A stretch of DNA of 5,449 bases from Candidatus Saccharimonadota bacterium. Lineage in GTDB: Bacteria > Patescibacteriota > Saccharimonadia > Saccharimonadales > UBA7683. Shown here in pieces: positions 1 to 4,995 of the stretch (the stretch's first letter is position 1; each line of letters starts with the position of its first letter). The DNA lies in assembly GCA_018061375.1 (NCBI GenBank), contig JAGOUG010000056.1, positions 1 through 5,449 of the forward strand. Reading direction: 5' to 3'. The position numbers and the translations under genes were made by a program. The notes below the pieces were generated by a model. The model made no database searches, was not told the origin of the DNA, and saw only the letters and a program-made list of their open reading frames with translations.

Positions 1-12
1 CTTTTGGTTCTC

Positions 13-29
13 ACTTTTGGCGCAAAAGT
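13..29. repeat. Short A/T hairpin, repeat-associated
   Basis: ACTTTTG (13-19) pairs perfectly with CAAAAGT (23-29) around a GCG loop. The surrounding bases 11-38 (tCACTTTT...AAAAGTAAGGTAAAAC) resemble 4916-4942, where a similar hairpin lies directly before the full repeat copy. It therefore probably marks the left end of the degenerate repeat copy here. No T-run follows on either strand, so I do not call it a terminator. Confidence 0.5.
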
Positions 30-106
30 AAGGTAAAACATGCAACTAGTGTGTAAAAAGCTCGATACTACAGTACCAACCACATTCTCTGGATCCTGCG
101 GAACTC

Positions 107-122
107 TCCGCCAGCCGGCGGA
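107..122. repeat. GC palindrome, TCCGCC/GGCGGA family
   Basis: TCCGCC (107-112) pairs with GGCGGA (117-122) around an AGCC loop. It belongs to the same intergenic palindrome family as 417-430, 1049-1064 and 4875-4892. Palindromes of this type are common between genes in several bacterial groups; function is unknown, and no T-run follows. Confidence 0.6.
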
Positions 123-175
123 TCAAACATCCTCGTCTCGCAGGGAACATGATAGATACTTCCATTCGGGTTTTT

Positions 176-194
176 ACGTAGTTGCGAGGACTAG
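176..194 (+). repeat. Short direct repeat, unit 1
   Basis: ACGTAGTTGCGAGGACTAG here matches 379-396 except for one extra G. The two units bracket the degenerate repeat copy at 209-378, as if that segment were inserted or duplicated between them. At 18-19 bp and with one indel this is suggestive, not proof, of a target-site duplication. Confidence 0.45.
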
Positions 195-208
195 TTAATT
201 GGTTTCTA

Positions 209-378
209 TAATTACGGATGCAAAAAAAAGTACTGCCTTGATTCACTTCTACATGGTCTACGATACTTCGGGTGCTCGCTGAATGACTAGGACCAACCGA
301 AAATGGGGATGGCAAGACACAGGTCCAATAACTGAAGCTAAACCATCTACCATATTCTAAATTCCACCTACTAATCTA
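209..378 (+). repeat. Interspersed repeat, degenerate copy 1
   Basis: Bases 211-288 match 1167-1242 and 5035-5111 closely: a short A-run, then AGTACTGCCTTG, then TCTACGATACTTCGGGT, then GCTGAATGA. The A-run has eight A here and seven in the other copies. Further right, 307-370 still resembles 1291-1375 (GATGRCAAGACAC, then ACCATNTACCATAT, then CCACCTAC/CCTACCTAC). The left half found in copies 2 and 3, including the left arm of the nested stem, is missing, and the terminal hairpin is eroded. This is the oldest-looking copy. Confidence 0.65.
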
Positions 379-396
379 ACGTAGTTGCAGGACTAG
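379..396 (+). repeat. Short direct repeat, unit 2
   Basis: ACGTAGTTGCAGGACTAG repeats 176-194 with a single-base deletion. It is followed by ATGATTGGATCCT (408-420), which resembles the sequence just before the terminal hairpin of repeat copies 2 and 3. Confidence 0.45.
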
Positions 397-416
397 GTGA
401 TTTTTTAATGATTGGA

Positions 417-430
417 TCCTCCTAGGCGGA
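417..430. repeat. Damaged CCTAGG-centred palindrome
   Basis: TCCTCCTAGGCGGA differs from the perfect palindrome core TCCGCCTAGGCGGA at 1050-1063 by one base, which breaks one pair of the stem. It lies 32 bp beyond the Nudix stop codon. A hairpin here could have helped end the Nudix transcript, but there is no T-run on the minus strand, so a terminator is not claimed. Confidence 0.45.
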
Positions 431-462
431 AGACGAGCCAGGAAGCTCTAGTAGCCCGATAA

Positions 463-990
463 CTATATATTGTTTGTGTATAGTGCCCAGCCAGCGAGGC
501 CGGCAAAGTTCACGAATTCACCGTCTTTAATTAGTTCCTCAACTTCTTTTTTTGTAAGCCAATAAGTTTCAAACGATTCTTCAATATCTTCTTTTGCTGA
601 TTTTTTGATTAAATCTGTCGCAAGGTAGATATACATCTTGCCACCGGTACGCCGGTTGTCACGGTAGAACCAACCAATTTGCTTTAAGTTCCCGCTTAGT
701 TTTGCTTCTTCAGAAAGTTCACGCTCTGCTCCAACTTCTGGATCTTCTCCGTCGTTAACTCCACCGCCTGGGAACTGGTAGAGCCATTCGTTTGTTGGGT
801 AGCTGTATTCTTTTTGGACTAAAAATTTACCTTCGTTGTTGATTGCTATAATCATGGCCGAGTGGTGATTTTCGCCATAATGTAAGTATGTTGTCTTGTG
901 ACCAGAAGGTAGTTCAACTTCGTCTTCCCAGAGTTCAAGGCGTGGATGAGTAAATACTTTTTTACTGCTGAGCTTCTTCCACTTCTTCAT
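463..990 (-). CDS. Nudix hydrolase, ADP-ribose pyrophosphatase type
   Basis: This 175-residue protein is a Nudix-fold pyrophosphohydrolase; these cleave nucleoside diphosphates linked to another moiety, with a divalent metal. The Nudix box runs over residues 76-98: G76, E82, R90-E91, E94-E95, then Leu98. The usual Gly before the last hydrophobic residue is Lys97. All metal-binding glutamates are kept, so it should be active. The segment EYSYPTNEWLYQFPGG (61-76) resembles the QYR..-W..E.PAG region of ADP-ribose pyrophosphatases (NudF-like), but the substrate cannot be fixed from sequence. It is cytosolic, with no signal peptide. The ATG is forced: reading back there are only five sense codons, none a usual start, before an in-frame TAG. 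There is no Shine-Dalgarno; the -10 element ends 6 nt before ATG, pointing to a leaderless mRNA. By eye it is more AT-rich than the genes to its right. Confidence 0.9.
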   Translation of the reverse strand: MKKWKKLSSKKVFTHPRLELWEDEVELPSGHKTTYLHYGENHHSAMIIAINNEGKFLVQKEYSYPTNEWLYQFPGGGVNDGEDPEVGAERELSEEAKLSGNLKQIGWFYRDNRRTGGKMYIYLATDLIKKSAKEDIEESFETYWLTKKEVEELIKDGEFVNFAGLAGWALYTNNI

Positions 991-996
991 TGCTTT

Positions 997-1025
997 AGTA
1001 TAAACCTAGGAGTGGCGGATGTATA
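997..1025 (-). promoter_or_regulatory. Nudix promoter, probably leaderless
   Basis: On the minus strand, TATACA (1025-1020; 4 of 6 matches to TTGACA) is followed after 17 bp by TATACT (1002-997; 5 of 6 matches to TATAAT). Seven bases downstream of the -10 is position 990, the A of the Nudix ATG. The promoter lies inside a 34-bp block (997-1030) that recurs exactly, inverted, at 2590-2623, upstream of the flippase gene. Exact conservation in front of two genes supports a real promoter or control module. Confidence 0.7.
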
Positions 1026-1030
1026 TTGCC
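997..1030 (-). repeat. 34-bp perfect inverted repeat, left arm
   Basis: The reverse complement of this block equals 2590-2623 at all 34 positions. It contains the half-palindrome ATCCGCC and a CCTAGG, both typical of the GC palindromes of this window, fused to an A/T-rich -35 and the -10. Beyond the exact block, the minus strand carries ATGAGACCG (1050-1042), similar to ATAAGACCG upstream of the other arm, with about 12 extra bases in between here. Confidence 0.9.
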
Positions 1031-1048
1031 ATAATATCTTTCGGTCTC

Positions 1049-1064
1049 ATCCGCCTAGGCGGAT
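1049..1064. repeat. Perfect 16-bp palindrome
   Basis: ATCCGCCTAGGCGGAT is its own reverse complement. It sits immediately left of repeat copy 2, in the position that the ACTTTT/AAAAGT hairpin holds before copy 3. It could be a hairpin-forming extragenic palindrome or a protein site; nothing in the sequence decides this. Confidence 0.8.
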
Positions 1065-1126
1065 AAGTTAAAAACTTTCATCATGGCATCAACCACTCGA
1101 TGTATCTTAAGACCACTCCAAAGTGC

Positions 1127-1192
1127 GGCAGAACAATGACAAGCATTTTTGCATAATATCCTTTTGATTATGGATACAAAAAAAGTACTGCC
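1127..1192. other. Nested stem of repeat copy 2
   Basis: GGCAGAAC (1127-1134) faces GTACTGCC (1185-1192) with one mismatch, and TTTTTGCAT (1146-1154) faces ATACAAAAA (1174-1182) with one mismatch. The inner mismatch would be a G-U wobble if the minus strand is the RNA. In copy 3 both helices are perfect. The arrangement suggests a folded RNA or a structured DNA element. Confidence 0.5.
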
Positions 1193-1272
1193 TTGTTTCA
1201 CTTCTCCATAATCTACGATACTTCGGGTGTTTGCTGAATGATTTGGCCCGGAATTTATTTTTTATTGATTGG

Positions 1273-1293
1273 ATCCCGTATCGAGTACGGGAT
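1273..1293. repeat. Terminal hairpin of repeat copy 2
   Basis: ATCCCGTA (1273-1280) pairs fully with TACGGGAT (1286-1293) around TCGAG. The equivalent hairpin in copy 3 (5141-5161) has two different base pairs, both compensated. The flanks, ATTGG before and GACAAG after, are shared. It resembles the widespread extragenic palindromes of the GGATCC..GGATGACA type. Confidence 0.85.
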
Positions 1294-1411
1294 GACAAGA
1301 CACGGGGCTGCAGGATAACAGCGTCATTCGTCAGGGCTAGCGCGAGACCATATACCATATGCCAAATCCTACCTACCTGGTCTTACTCTGGTGTCTACTA
1401 CCTGTTAGAAT

Positions 1412-1417
1412 AAGGAG
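1412..1417 (+). promoter_or_regulatory. Shine-Dalgarno close to the start
   Basis: AAGGAG lies only 2 nt before the ATG at 1420, closer than the usual 5-9 nt. TAGAAT at 1406-1411 could be a -10 element; if so the transcript would start near 1418 and would not include this site. Only one of the two readings can be right. No good -35 is seen 17 bp upstream of TAGAAT. Confidence 0.45.
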
Positions 1418-1419
1418 TA

Positions 1420-2520
1420 ATGGAATGGCTTAAGAAGGTTGCGAAGGATTTGTTGGCGGTGTCTTTTATTCGCCGTGTCTATAATTTTGTTATGCGCGGA
1501 CTAGCACGGCTCGGTGGGTTTAATCGGCTGACGAGTACGGTATACTACTTCTTTTCGTTTCTGACGTTTAATCGAGAGCAGTTTGCGGTGCTCCGTGGCC
1601 GTCGTGCGTATTACAGAAACTTGGGTACGCGGCGCAGTACTCGGGCTGAGCTTCGGCGCAACGTTCACCGGCTTGAAAAAGGTTTGTTAATGCAGCCGCG
1701 TCGGCCGATATTTGCGCGGGATTACATTACAGAGACGGTTGAATTTTACGTGGCGGCGATTACCGATTTCCAGAGTGACCCTACTGGCGTAGATGAAACC
1801 GAACTTCAATGGGCGCAGAACGTGCTGGCTGAATATTTTAGTGCAGTTGAGATCGGTGATAAAAAAATAGATGCCGCTCGAGCTTTATTCGCAGACGTTT
1901 CGTATATGCCATCAGAAACTCAGAAGGTTCCGTATGAGCGCGATCTTGCTAAAAAGCAGGTCAGTTACGATGAGCTACTCGCACTCAGTATGCAGCGTAG
2001 ATCCGTACGGTGGTTTAGTAAAAAGAAGGTGCCGCACACGTTGGTTGACCAGGCACTTATGGTTGCTAGGCAGGCGCCCTCAGCCTGTAACCGGTTACCG
2101 TACGAGTACAAAATATTCGACGAGCCAGAGCTTGTAAAAAAAGTAGCCGGATTACCATTTGGCGCAGCTGGGTACAGCCACAACATCCCGATGATTATAG
2201 TGGTTGTTGGTAAGCTAGACAGTTACTTTAGTCCACGTGATCGGCACGGAATATATATTGATGCTTCTCTTTCGGCTATGTCATTTATGTATGCGCTGGA
2301 AACTCTCGGCCTGAGCTCGAGCGTAATTAACTGGCCAGATTTTGAACCGCTTGAACGCAAGATACAAAAAACGCTGGGACTAAAAACTGAGGAACGCCCG
2401 GTAATGTTACTTGCGGTTGGCTACGCCGATCCAAGGGGGAAAGTAGCCTACTCTCAAAAGAAGGATCTTTCAGTACTAAGGACGTATAATGGGGGCGTAG
2501 CCCCAGGGTATAGGGATTAG
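1420..2520 (+). CDS. Nitroreductase-family flavoprotein, extended N-terminus
   Basis: The 366-residue protein ends in a nitroreductase-like FMN-binding domain (about 183-340). RRSVRWF (193-199) and APSACNRLPYEY (219-230) match the family's flavin-binding segments; DASLSAMSFMYALETLGLSS (281-300) and the RPVMLLAVGYAD strand (326-337) match the core helix and C-terminal strand. About 180 residues precede this domain, including NVHRLEKGLLMQPRRPIF (81-98), a segment I associate with nitroreductase-like proteins of polysaccharide gene clusters. Classical nitroreductases are near 200-220 residues, so this is a two-part protein. The substrate is unknown; redox work on a glycan precursor is a guess from context. 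An in-frame TAA at 1411-1413 bounds the start at ATG 1420. The extreme C-terminus overlaps a strong GGGGC-GTA-GCCCC hairpin (2492-2504). Confidence 0.88.
   Translation: MEWLKKVAKDLLAVSFIRRVYNFVMRGLARLGGFNRLTSTVYYFFSFLTFNREQFAVLRGRRAYYRNLGTRRSTRAELRRNVHRLEKGLLMQPRRPIFARDYITETVEFYVAAITDFQSDPTGVDETELQWAQNVLAEYFSAVEIGDKKIDAARALFADVSYMPSETQKVPYERDLAKKQVSYDELLALSMQRRSVRWFSKKKVPHTLVDQALMVARQAPSACNRLPYEYKIFDEPELVKKVAGLPFGAAGYSHNIPMIIVVVGKLDSYFSPRDRHGIYIDASLSAMSFMYALETLGLSSSVINWPDFEPLERKIQKTLGLKTEERPVMLLAVGYADPRGKVAYSQKKDLSVLRTYNGGVAPGYRD
2492..2504. other. GC hairpin at gene 3' end
   Basis: GGGGC (2492-2496) pairs with GCCCC (2500-2504) around GTA, 16 bp before the last base of the nitroreductase stop codon. 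No T-run follows, so it is not a standard intrinsic terminator. It could protect the 3' end or be incidental to the Gly-Val-Ala-Pro codons. Confidence 0.4.
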
Positions 2521-2591
2521 GTACTTGGTACTAGGGCAAGTAAGACCGGGGAGTAGGGAAGAGGTACTGGTGAATAGGACGATAAGACCGG
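2520..2591 (+). repeat. Degenerate tandem repeat before promoter
   Basis: Two ~30-bp units, 2520-2549 and 2563-2591, share GGTACT, then GGT, then TAGG, then TAAGACCGG in the same order, with a period of about 42-43 bp. The second TAAGACCGG runs into the 34-bp promoter module at 2590. A related ATGAGACCG lies upstream of the Nudix promoter on the minus strand (1050-1042). TAAGACCG is a possible operator-like element, but it may be repeat drift. Confidence 0.5.
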
Positions 2592-2623
2592 CAATATACA
2601 TCCGCCACTCCTAGGTTTATACT
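2590..2623 (+). repeat. 34-bp perfect inverted repeat, right arm
   Basis: This block is the exact reverse complement of 997-1030. The two arms enclose about 1.56 kb with repeat copy 2 and the nitroreductase gene. Each arm points toward the gene outside the enclosed segment, so each drives its own gene. Confidence 0.9.
2595..2623 (+). promoter_or_regulatory. Promoter of the flippase operon
   Basis: TATACA (2595-2600; 4 of 6 to the -35 consensus) is separated by 17 bp from TATACT (2618-2623; 5 of 6 to the -10). The predicted start is near 2630, giving a 5' leader of about 40 nt before the flippase ATG and about 18 nt before the mini-ORF. It is identical to the Nudix promoter; unlike there, the gene is not leaderless. 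Confidence 0.65.
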
Positions 2624-2647
2624 TAAATCATACAAATTAGAGACATT

Positions 2648-2683
2648 ATGGAAAAGTGGAAGGCGATAGATGAAATTTACTAA
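2648..2683 (+). CDS. Possible leader peptide, 11 residues
   Basis: ATG at 2648 opens an 11-codon frame, MEKWKAIDEIY, ending with TAA at 2681-2683, 14 nt inside the flippase gene in another frame. Its start resembles the Nudix gene's own start (MKKWKKL): both have ATG followed by AAGTGGAAG two codons on, downstream of the same promoter module. It may be a true leader peptide whose translation affects the flippase start, a relic of a duplicated Nudix 5' end, or chance. Upstream only a weak purine patch (GAGA) could serve as ribosome site. Confidence 0.35.
   Translation: MEKWKAIDEIY
2658..2663 (+). promoter_or_regulatory. Ribosome binding site of flippase gene
   Basis: GGAAGG lies 6 nt before the ATG at 2670. 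An in-frame TAG sits immediately before that ATG (2667-2669), so no longer start is possible. The site is inside the mini-ORF, so ribosomes translating the mini-ORF would cover it. Confidence 0.6.
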
Positions 2684-3605
2684 TCAGGTTCGCAGGGTTT
2701 TACCGGTTTTAATTGTTGGGTTGACGGTATTCTTCTTCGCCGCAGCACTCGGTAGAAACTGGGAGCAGGTTCAGGGTATTTCGCTCGTACCGAATGTGCA
2801 AACGGTATCTGGAGTGATTTTACTAATGCTCTCAGTGTTGGTTTCAGGAATACTATGGGGGCGGGTACTGAATAAGTTGGTGCCGAGTAAACATGTTTCA
2901 AATGCTGATGCGCTGCGGATTCACACTGCCTCGTGGTTATTAAAATACATTCCCGGCCAAGCTGGCTCGTACGTAAATAAGGTTGCTTGGGGCGTGAAGC
3001 AGGGTTATAGCAAAAAGGCACTTACAAATTCATTCATTTATGAAAACGCGTTGCTACTTTTTGCTTCAATAATTATCACTTTTCCGGTTGTGATGTTTGC
3101 GCTCAGTAGCAGACTTTCTCAGAATATTATGCTGTTCGCACCACTCCTTGTTGCCGTTCCTTTGGCGCTAGTGCTGCACCAAAAAACGTTCTACACAGTT
3201 ACTAACACGTTATATAAAAAGCTCCGCAAACAAACGATTAGTAAAGATTTATTCCTGAGGACTGAGCAGATTGCACTGCTGCAAGTTGAATTTATTATCC
3301 CCCGCCTGTTAACCGGCGCAGCATTCGTCTGTATTGCGGCCTCTCTAGTTTCAGTTTCACCGGCTGACTATATTCCGCTTGGAGCAATCTATATTTTAGC
3401 GGGTGTTGTTGGTTTGCTCGCAATATTTGTACCAAGTGGTCTTGGCGTGCGCGAGGCCGTTATTGTACTGCTTGCCAGTGCTTATATGCCACCAGCTCAA
3501 GCGGTTATAGTTTCTGTTGCCGCACGGTTTTATGCGACCATCGCCGACCTTGCGCTTGCGGGAATATATTTGGTATTGAACCGCGGAAAGATTGCTCAGC
3601 GGTGA
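2670..3605 (+). CDS. Flippase-like integral membrane protein
   Basis: The 311-residue protein is strongly hydrophobic, with about seven or eight membrane segments: roughly 8-26, 45-65, 127-147, 153-170, 212-228, 236-254, 262-282 and 284-303. It fits the lysylphosphatidylglycerol synthase transmembrane-region / UPF0104 (flippase-like) family: WLLKYIPGQAGSYVNK (89-104) matches the KY-P-G region after the second segment, and PSGLGVRE (255-262) followed by A-R-Y-T-DL (285-294) matches the C-terminal signature. The length is typical of stand-alone members without the aminoacyl-transferase domain. Relatives are thought to move or bind lipid-linked substrates; here a role in exporting lipid-linked glycan is inferred from the neighbours. 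Its stop codon overlaps the next gene's GTG by 4 bp. Confidence 0.82.
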   Translation: MKFTNQVRRVLPVLIVGLTVFFFAAALGRNWEQVQGISLVPNVQTVSGVILLMLSVLVSGILWGRVLNKLVPSKHVSNADALRIHTASWLLKYIPGQAGSYVNKVAWGVKQGYSKKALTNSFIYENALLLFASIIITFPVVMFALSSRLSQNIMLFAPLLVAVPLALVLHQKTFYTVTNTLYKKLRKQTISKDLFLRTEQIALLQVEFIIPRLLTGAAFVCIAASLVSVSPADYIPLGAIYILAGVVGLLAIFVPSGLGVREAVIVLLASAYMPPAQAVIVSVAARFYATIADLALAGIYLVLNRGKIAQR

Positions 3606-4849
3606 AGTACGTTGTAGTCGCTTCAACCTTCACGGGTAATCTTGGGGCAGCCTCTATGTTGGAGGCTGCGATTCAGACGATTTCAGATCGAGACAAGCAA
3701 GCAGAATTTACAATCCTAACGGTGTACCCAAAACAGGACCTGCGCGCCATGCAAGGCAGGCGTGTGCACGAGGCTAACACGTACAAGAATGTGCAGGTAC
3801 TGAGTGCCAAGCCACTGACGTTGGCGCTGTTTATTAATCCACTTGCACTGCTATACAAACTGCTCGTGCCGCTACGGGGGGTGCTGAAAAAGCAGAAACA
3901 TGTACGGGCGATTGTTGAGGCTGATGTATACCTAGATCAAGGCGGCGTGACGTTTGTACAGGGCAGAACAGTATTCTTGATATATAACCTGGCAACAATT
4001 TTGCCAGCGCTGTTTGTGAAGACGCCAGTTGTAAAATGCTCTCAGGCGCTCGGCCCATTCACTGGTTGGCTAAACAGAACATTGGCCAAGTACTTTTTAC
4101 CAAAGATGAAGATGATATTTGCGCGGGGTGCAAAAACACAGTCATATTTACAGTCACTTGCGCTCAGTAATGTTGCCCCGGCTGCCGACTATGCATTTTT
4201 GCTAACTGTTTCAAAAGAGAACAACGAATCAGTCGGAAAATTATTCAATTCATACGTTATACAGCGGAAGGGTAAGACAGTCTGTATTGTACCGAGTAAA
4301 CTTATTAGAAAGAAGCTAGATGGTGCGGGTGGTAATTATGTCCAGCTTATGCAGGACTTCATACACAAATTAGTGGGCGATGGCTATACGGTTATTCTTT
4401 TACCACATAGCACTCGGTTCTATACTACTAAAACCCACAACAATGATGTACCGGTGTGTCGTGAGATAGCGGCGGGTATTACGTCGTATAGATTCCACTT
4501 TATTAACAGAGAATTGAATGCACAGCAGGTACGAGCAGTTATTGCGAGGTCTGACGTTCTTATTACTTCGCGGTTTCATGGCATGGTTTCAGGACTTGCG
4601 TCTTGCGTGCCGACGTTAGTAGTTGGTTGGAGTCATAAATACCAGGAAGTGATGGGTCAGTTTGGGTTGGCCAAGCACGCACTTAGTACGAATGAACTTA
4701 CCCTGGAGCGACTGCAAAGTGAATTCAATAGTGTTTTTAAAGATAAAAAGAAGATAAGAAAGCAAATTGCAGAGAAATTACCAGAGGTGGTTGAGAGTGC
4801 TCGCACGCAAGTTGATGAGATAATTCGCGTAGCGAATTTAGGTAGGTAG
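3602..4849 (+). CDS. Polysaccharide pyruvyl transferase-family protein
   Basis: The 415-residue protein matches the polysaccharide pyruvyl transferase family (CsaB/WcaK-like), which includes enzymes adding ketal pyruvate from phosphoenolpyruvate to surface glycan sugars. Seen motifs: an N-terminal GT-B-like loop with TGNLGAASML (11-20), DQGG (112-115), SQALGPF (147-153), AR (174-175), LLPHS (266-270), SRFHG (323-327) and HKYQEVMGQFG (345-355). The SRFHG and H-KY..-M..FG blocks are diagnostic of the family. The acceptor is unknown. It starts with GTG at 3602 inside GTGA, overlapping the flippase stop (TGA 3603-3605), so translation is probably coupled; there is no close Shine-Dalgarno. The C-terminus (about 378-410) is lysine- and glutamate-rich and helical. 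No signal peptide is apparent. Confidence 0.88.
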   Translation: MKYVVVASTFTGNLGAASMLEAAIQTISDRDKQAEFTILTVYPKQDLRAMQGRRVHEANTYKNVQVLSAKPLTLALFINPLALLYKLLVPLRGVLKKQKHVRAIVEADVYLDQGGVTFVQGRTVFLIYNLATILPALFVKTPVVKCSQALGPFTGWLNRTLAKYFLPKMKMIFARGAKTQSYLQSLALSNVAPAADYAFLLTVSKENNESVGKLFNSYVIQRKGKTVCIVPSKLIRKKLDGAGGNYVQLMQDFIHKLVGDGYTVILLPHSTRFYTTKTHNNDVPVCREIAAGITSYRFHFINRELNAQQVRAVIARSDVLITSRFHGMVSGLASCVPTLVVGWSHKYQEVMGQFGLAKHALSTNELTLERLQSEFNSVFKDKKKIRKQIAEKLPEVVESARTQVDEIIRVANLGR

Positions 4850-4874
4850 TAGTCGGTAGGTGGCATGCGGTGTC

Positions 4875-4892
4875 ATCCGCTGGCTGGCGGAT
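4875..4892. repeat. GC palindrome, ATCCGC/GCGGAT family
   Basis: ATCCGC (4875-4880) pairs with GCGGAT (4887-4892) around TGGCTG, 26 bp after the pyruvyl transferase stop. It is the loop variant of the palindromes at 107-122 and 1049-1064. Confidence 0.6.
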
Positions 4893-4917
4893 CCATGTTT
4901 CTACTTCTTTCTTCCTC

Positions 4918-4933
4918 ACTTTTTCAAAAAAGT
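4918..4933. repeat. A/T hairpin before repeat copy 3
   Basis: ACTTTT (4918-4923) pairs with AAAAGT (4928-4933) around TCAA. The flanks (CTCACTTTT before; AAGTAAGCTAAAAAC after) resemble 10-40, so this hairpin travels with the repeat in copies 1 and 3 but is replaced by a GC palindrome in copy 2. Confidence 0.5.
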
Positions 4934-4995
4934 AAGCTAAAAACTTTCATCATAGCATCAACCACTCGACGTATCTTAAGATCACTCCAAAGTGC

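Larger units (their letters stand above)
1..462. other. Gene-free region with repeats
   Basis: No convincing gene is present in this 462-bp stretch downstream of the Nudix gene. The only long open frame (46-315, minus) runs through repeat sequence and is not kept in frame in the other repeat copies, so I treat it as non-coding. The stretch is a patchwork: a T/A-rich hairpin at 13-29, a GC palindrome at 107-122, a short direct repeat (176-194 and 379-396), a partial copy of the interspersed repeat from about 209, and a damaged palindrome at 417-430. A TATAAT hexamer at 207-212 lacks a good -35 partner and is not conserved in the other copies. Confidence 0.7.
1065..1299 (+). repeat. Interspersed ~235-bp repeat, copy 2
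   Basis: This 235-bp block aligns nearly end to end with 4934-5167, by eye about 85-90% identical. The first 95 bases differ at only about five positions. It encodes no protein consistent between copies: the minus-strand frame here and that of copy 1 read the same core in different frames. It holds a nested stem (1127-1192) and ends in a hairpin (1273-1293). There is no transposase and no obvious terminal inverted repeats, so a non-autonomous element, an extragenic RNA element, or both are possible. Weaker similarity to copy 1 continues to about 1375. Confidence 0.85.

Noticed and set aside
207..212. Perfect TATAAT as a promoter in repeat copy 1
   Set aside because: There is no good -35 at 16-18 bp, the hexamer is missing in copies 2 and 3, and no gene follows on the plus strand.
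46..315. Minus-strand open frame of 89 codons in the left gene-free region
   Set aside because: It runs through the interspersed repeat; the conserved core is read in a different frame in the corresponding frame of copy 2, and the A-run length differs between copies.
1065..1299. Insertion sequence with transposase
   Set aside because: No transposase fragment and no terminal inverted repeats; the start and end of the repeat are not complementary.
1107..1358. Minus-strand open frame of 83 codons in repeat copy 2
   Set aside because: It is the repeat read through; the frame is not kept in the other copies and there is no ribosome site or known protein similarity.
1231..1413. Plus-strand 60-codon frame before the nitroreductase gene
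   Set aside because: It spans the terminal hairpin and repeat sequence, has no ribosome site, and its translation looks random.
4900..4940. Intrinsic terminator between the convergent genes
   Set aside because: The A/T hairpin is weak and is not followed by a proper T-run on either strand.
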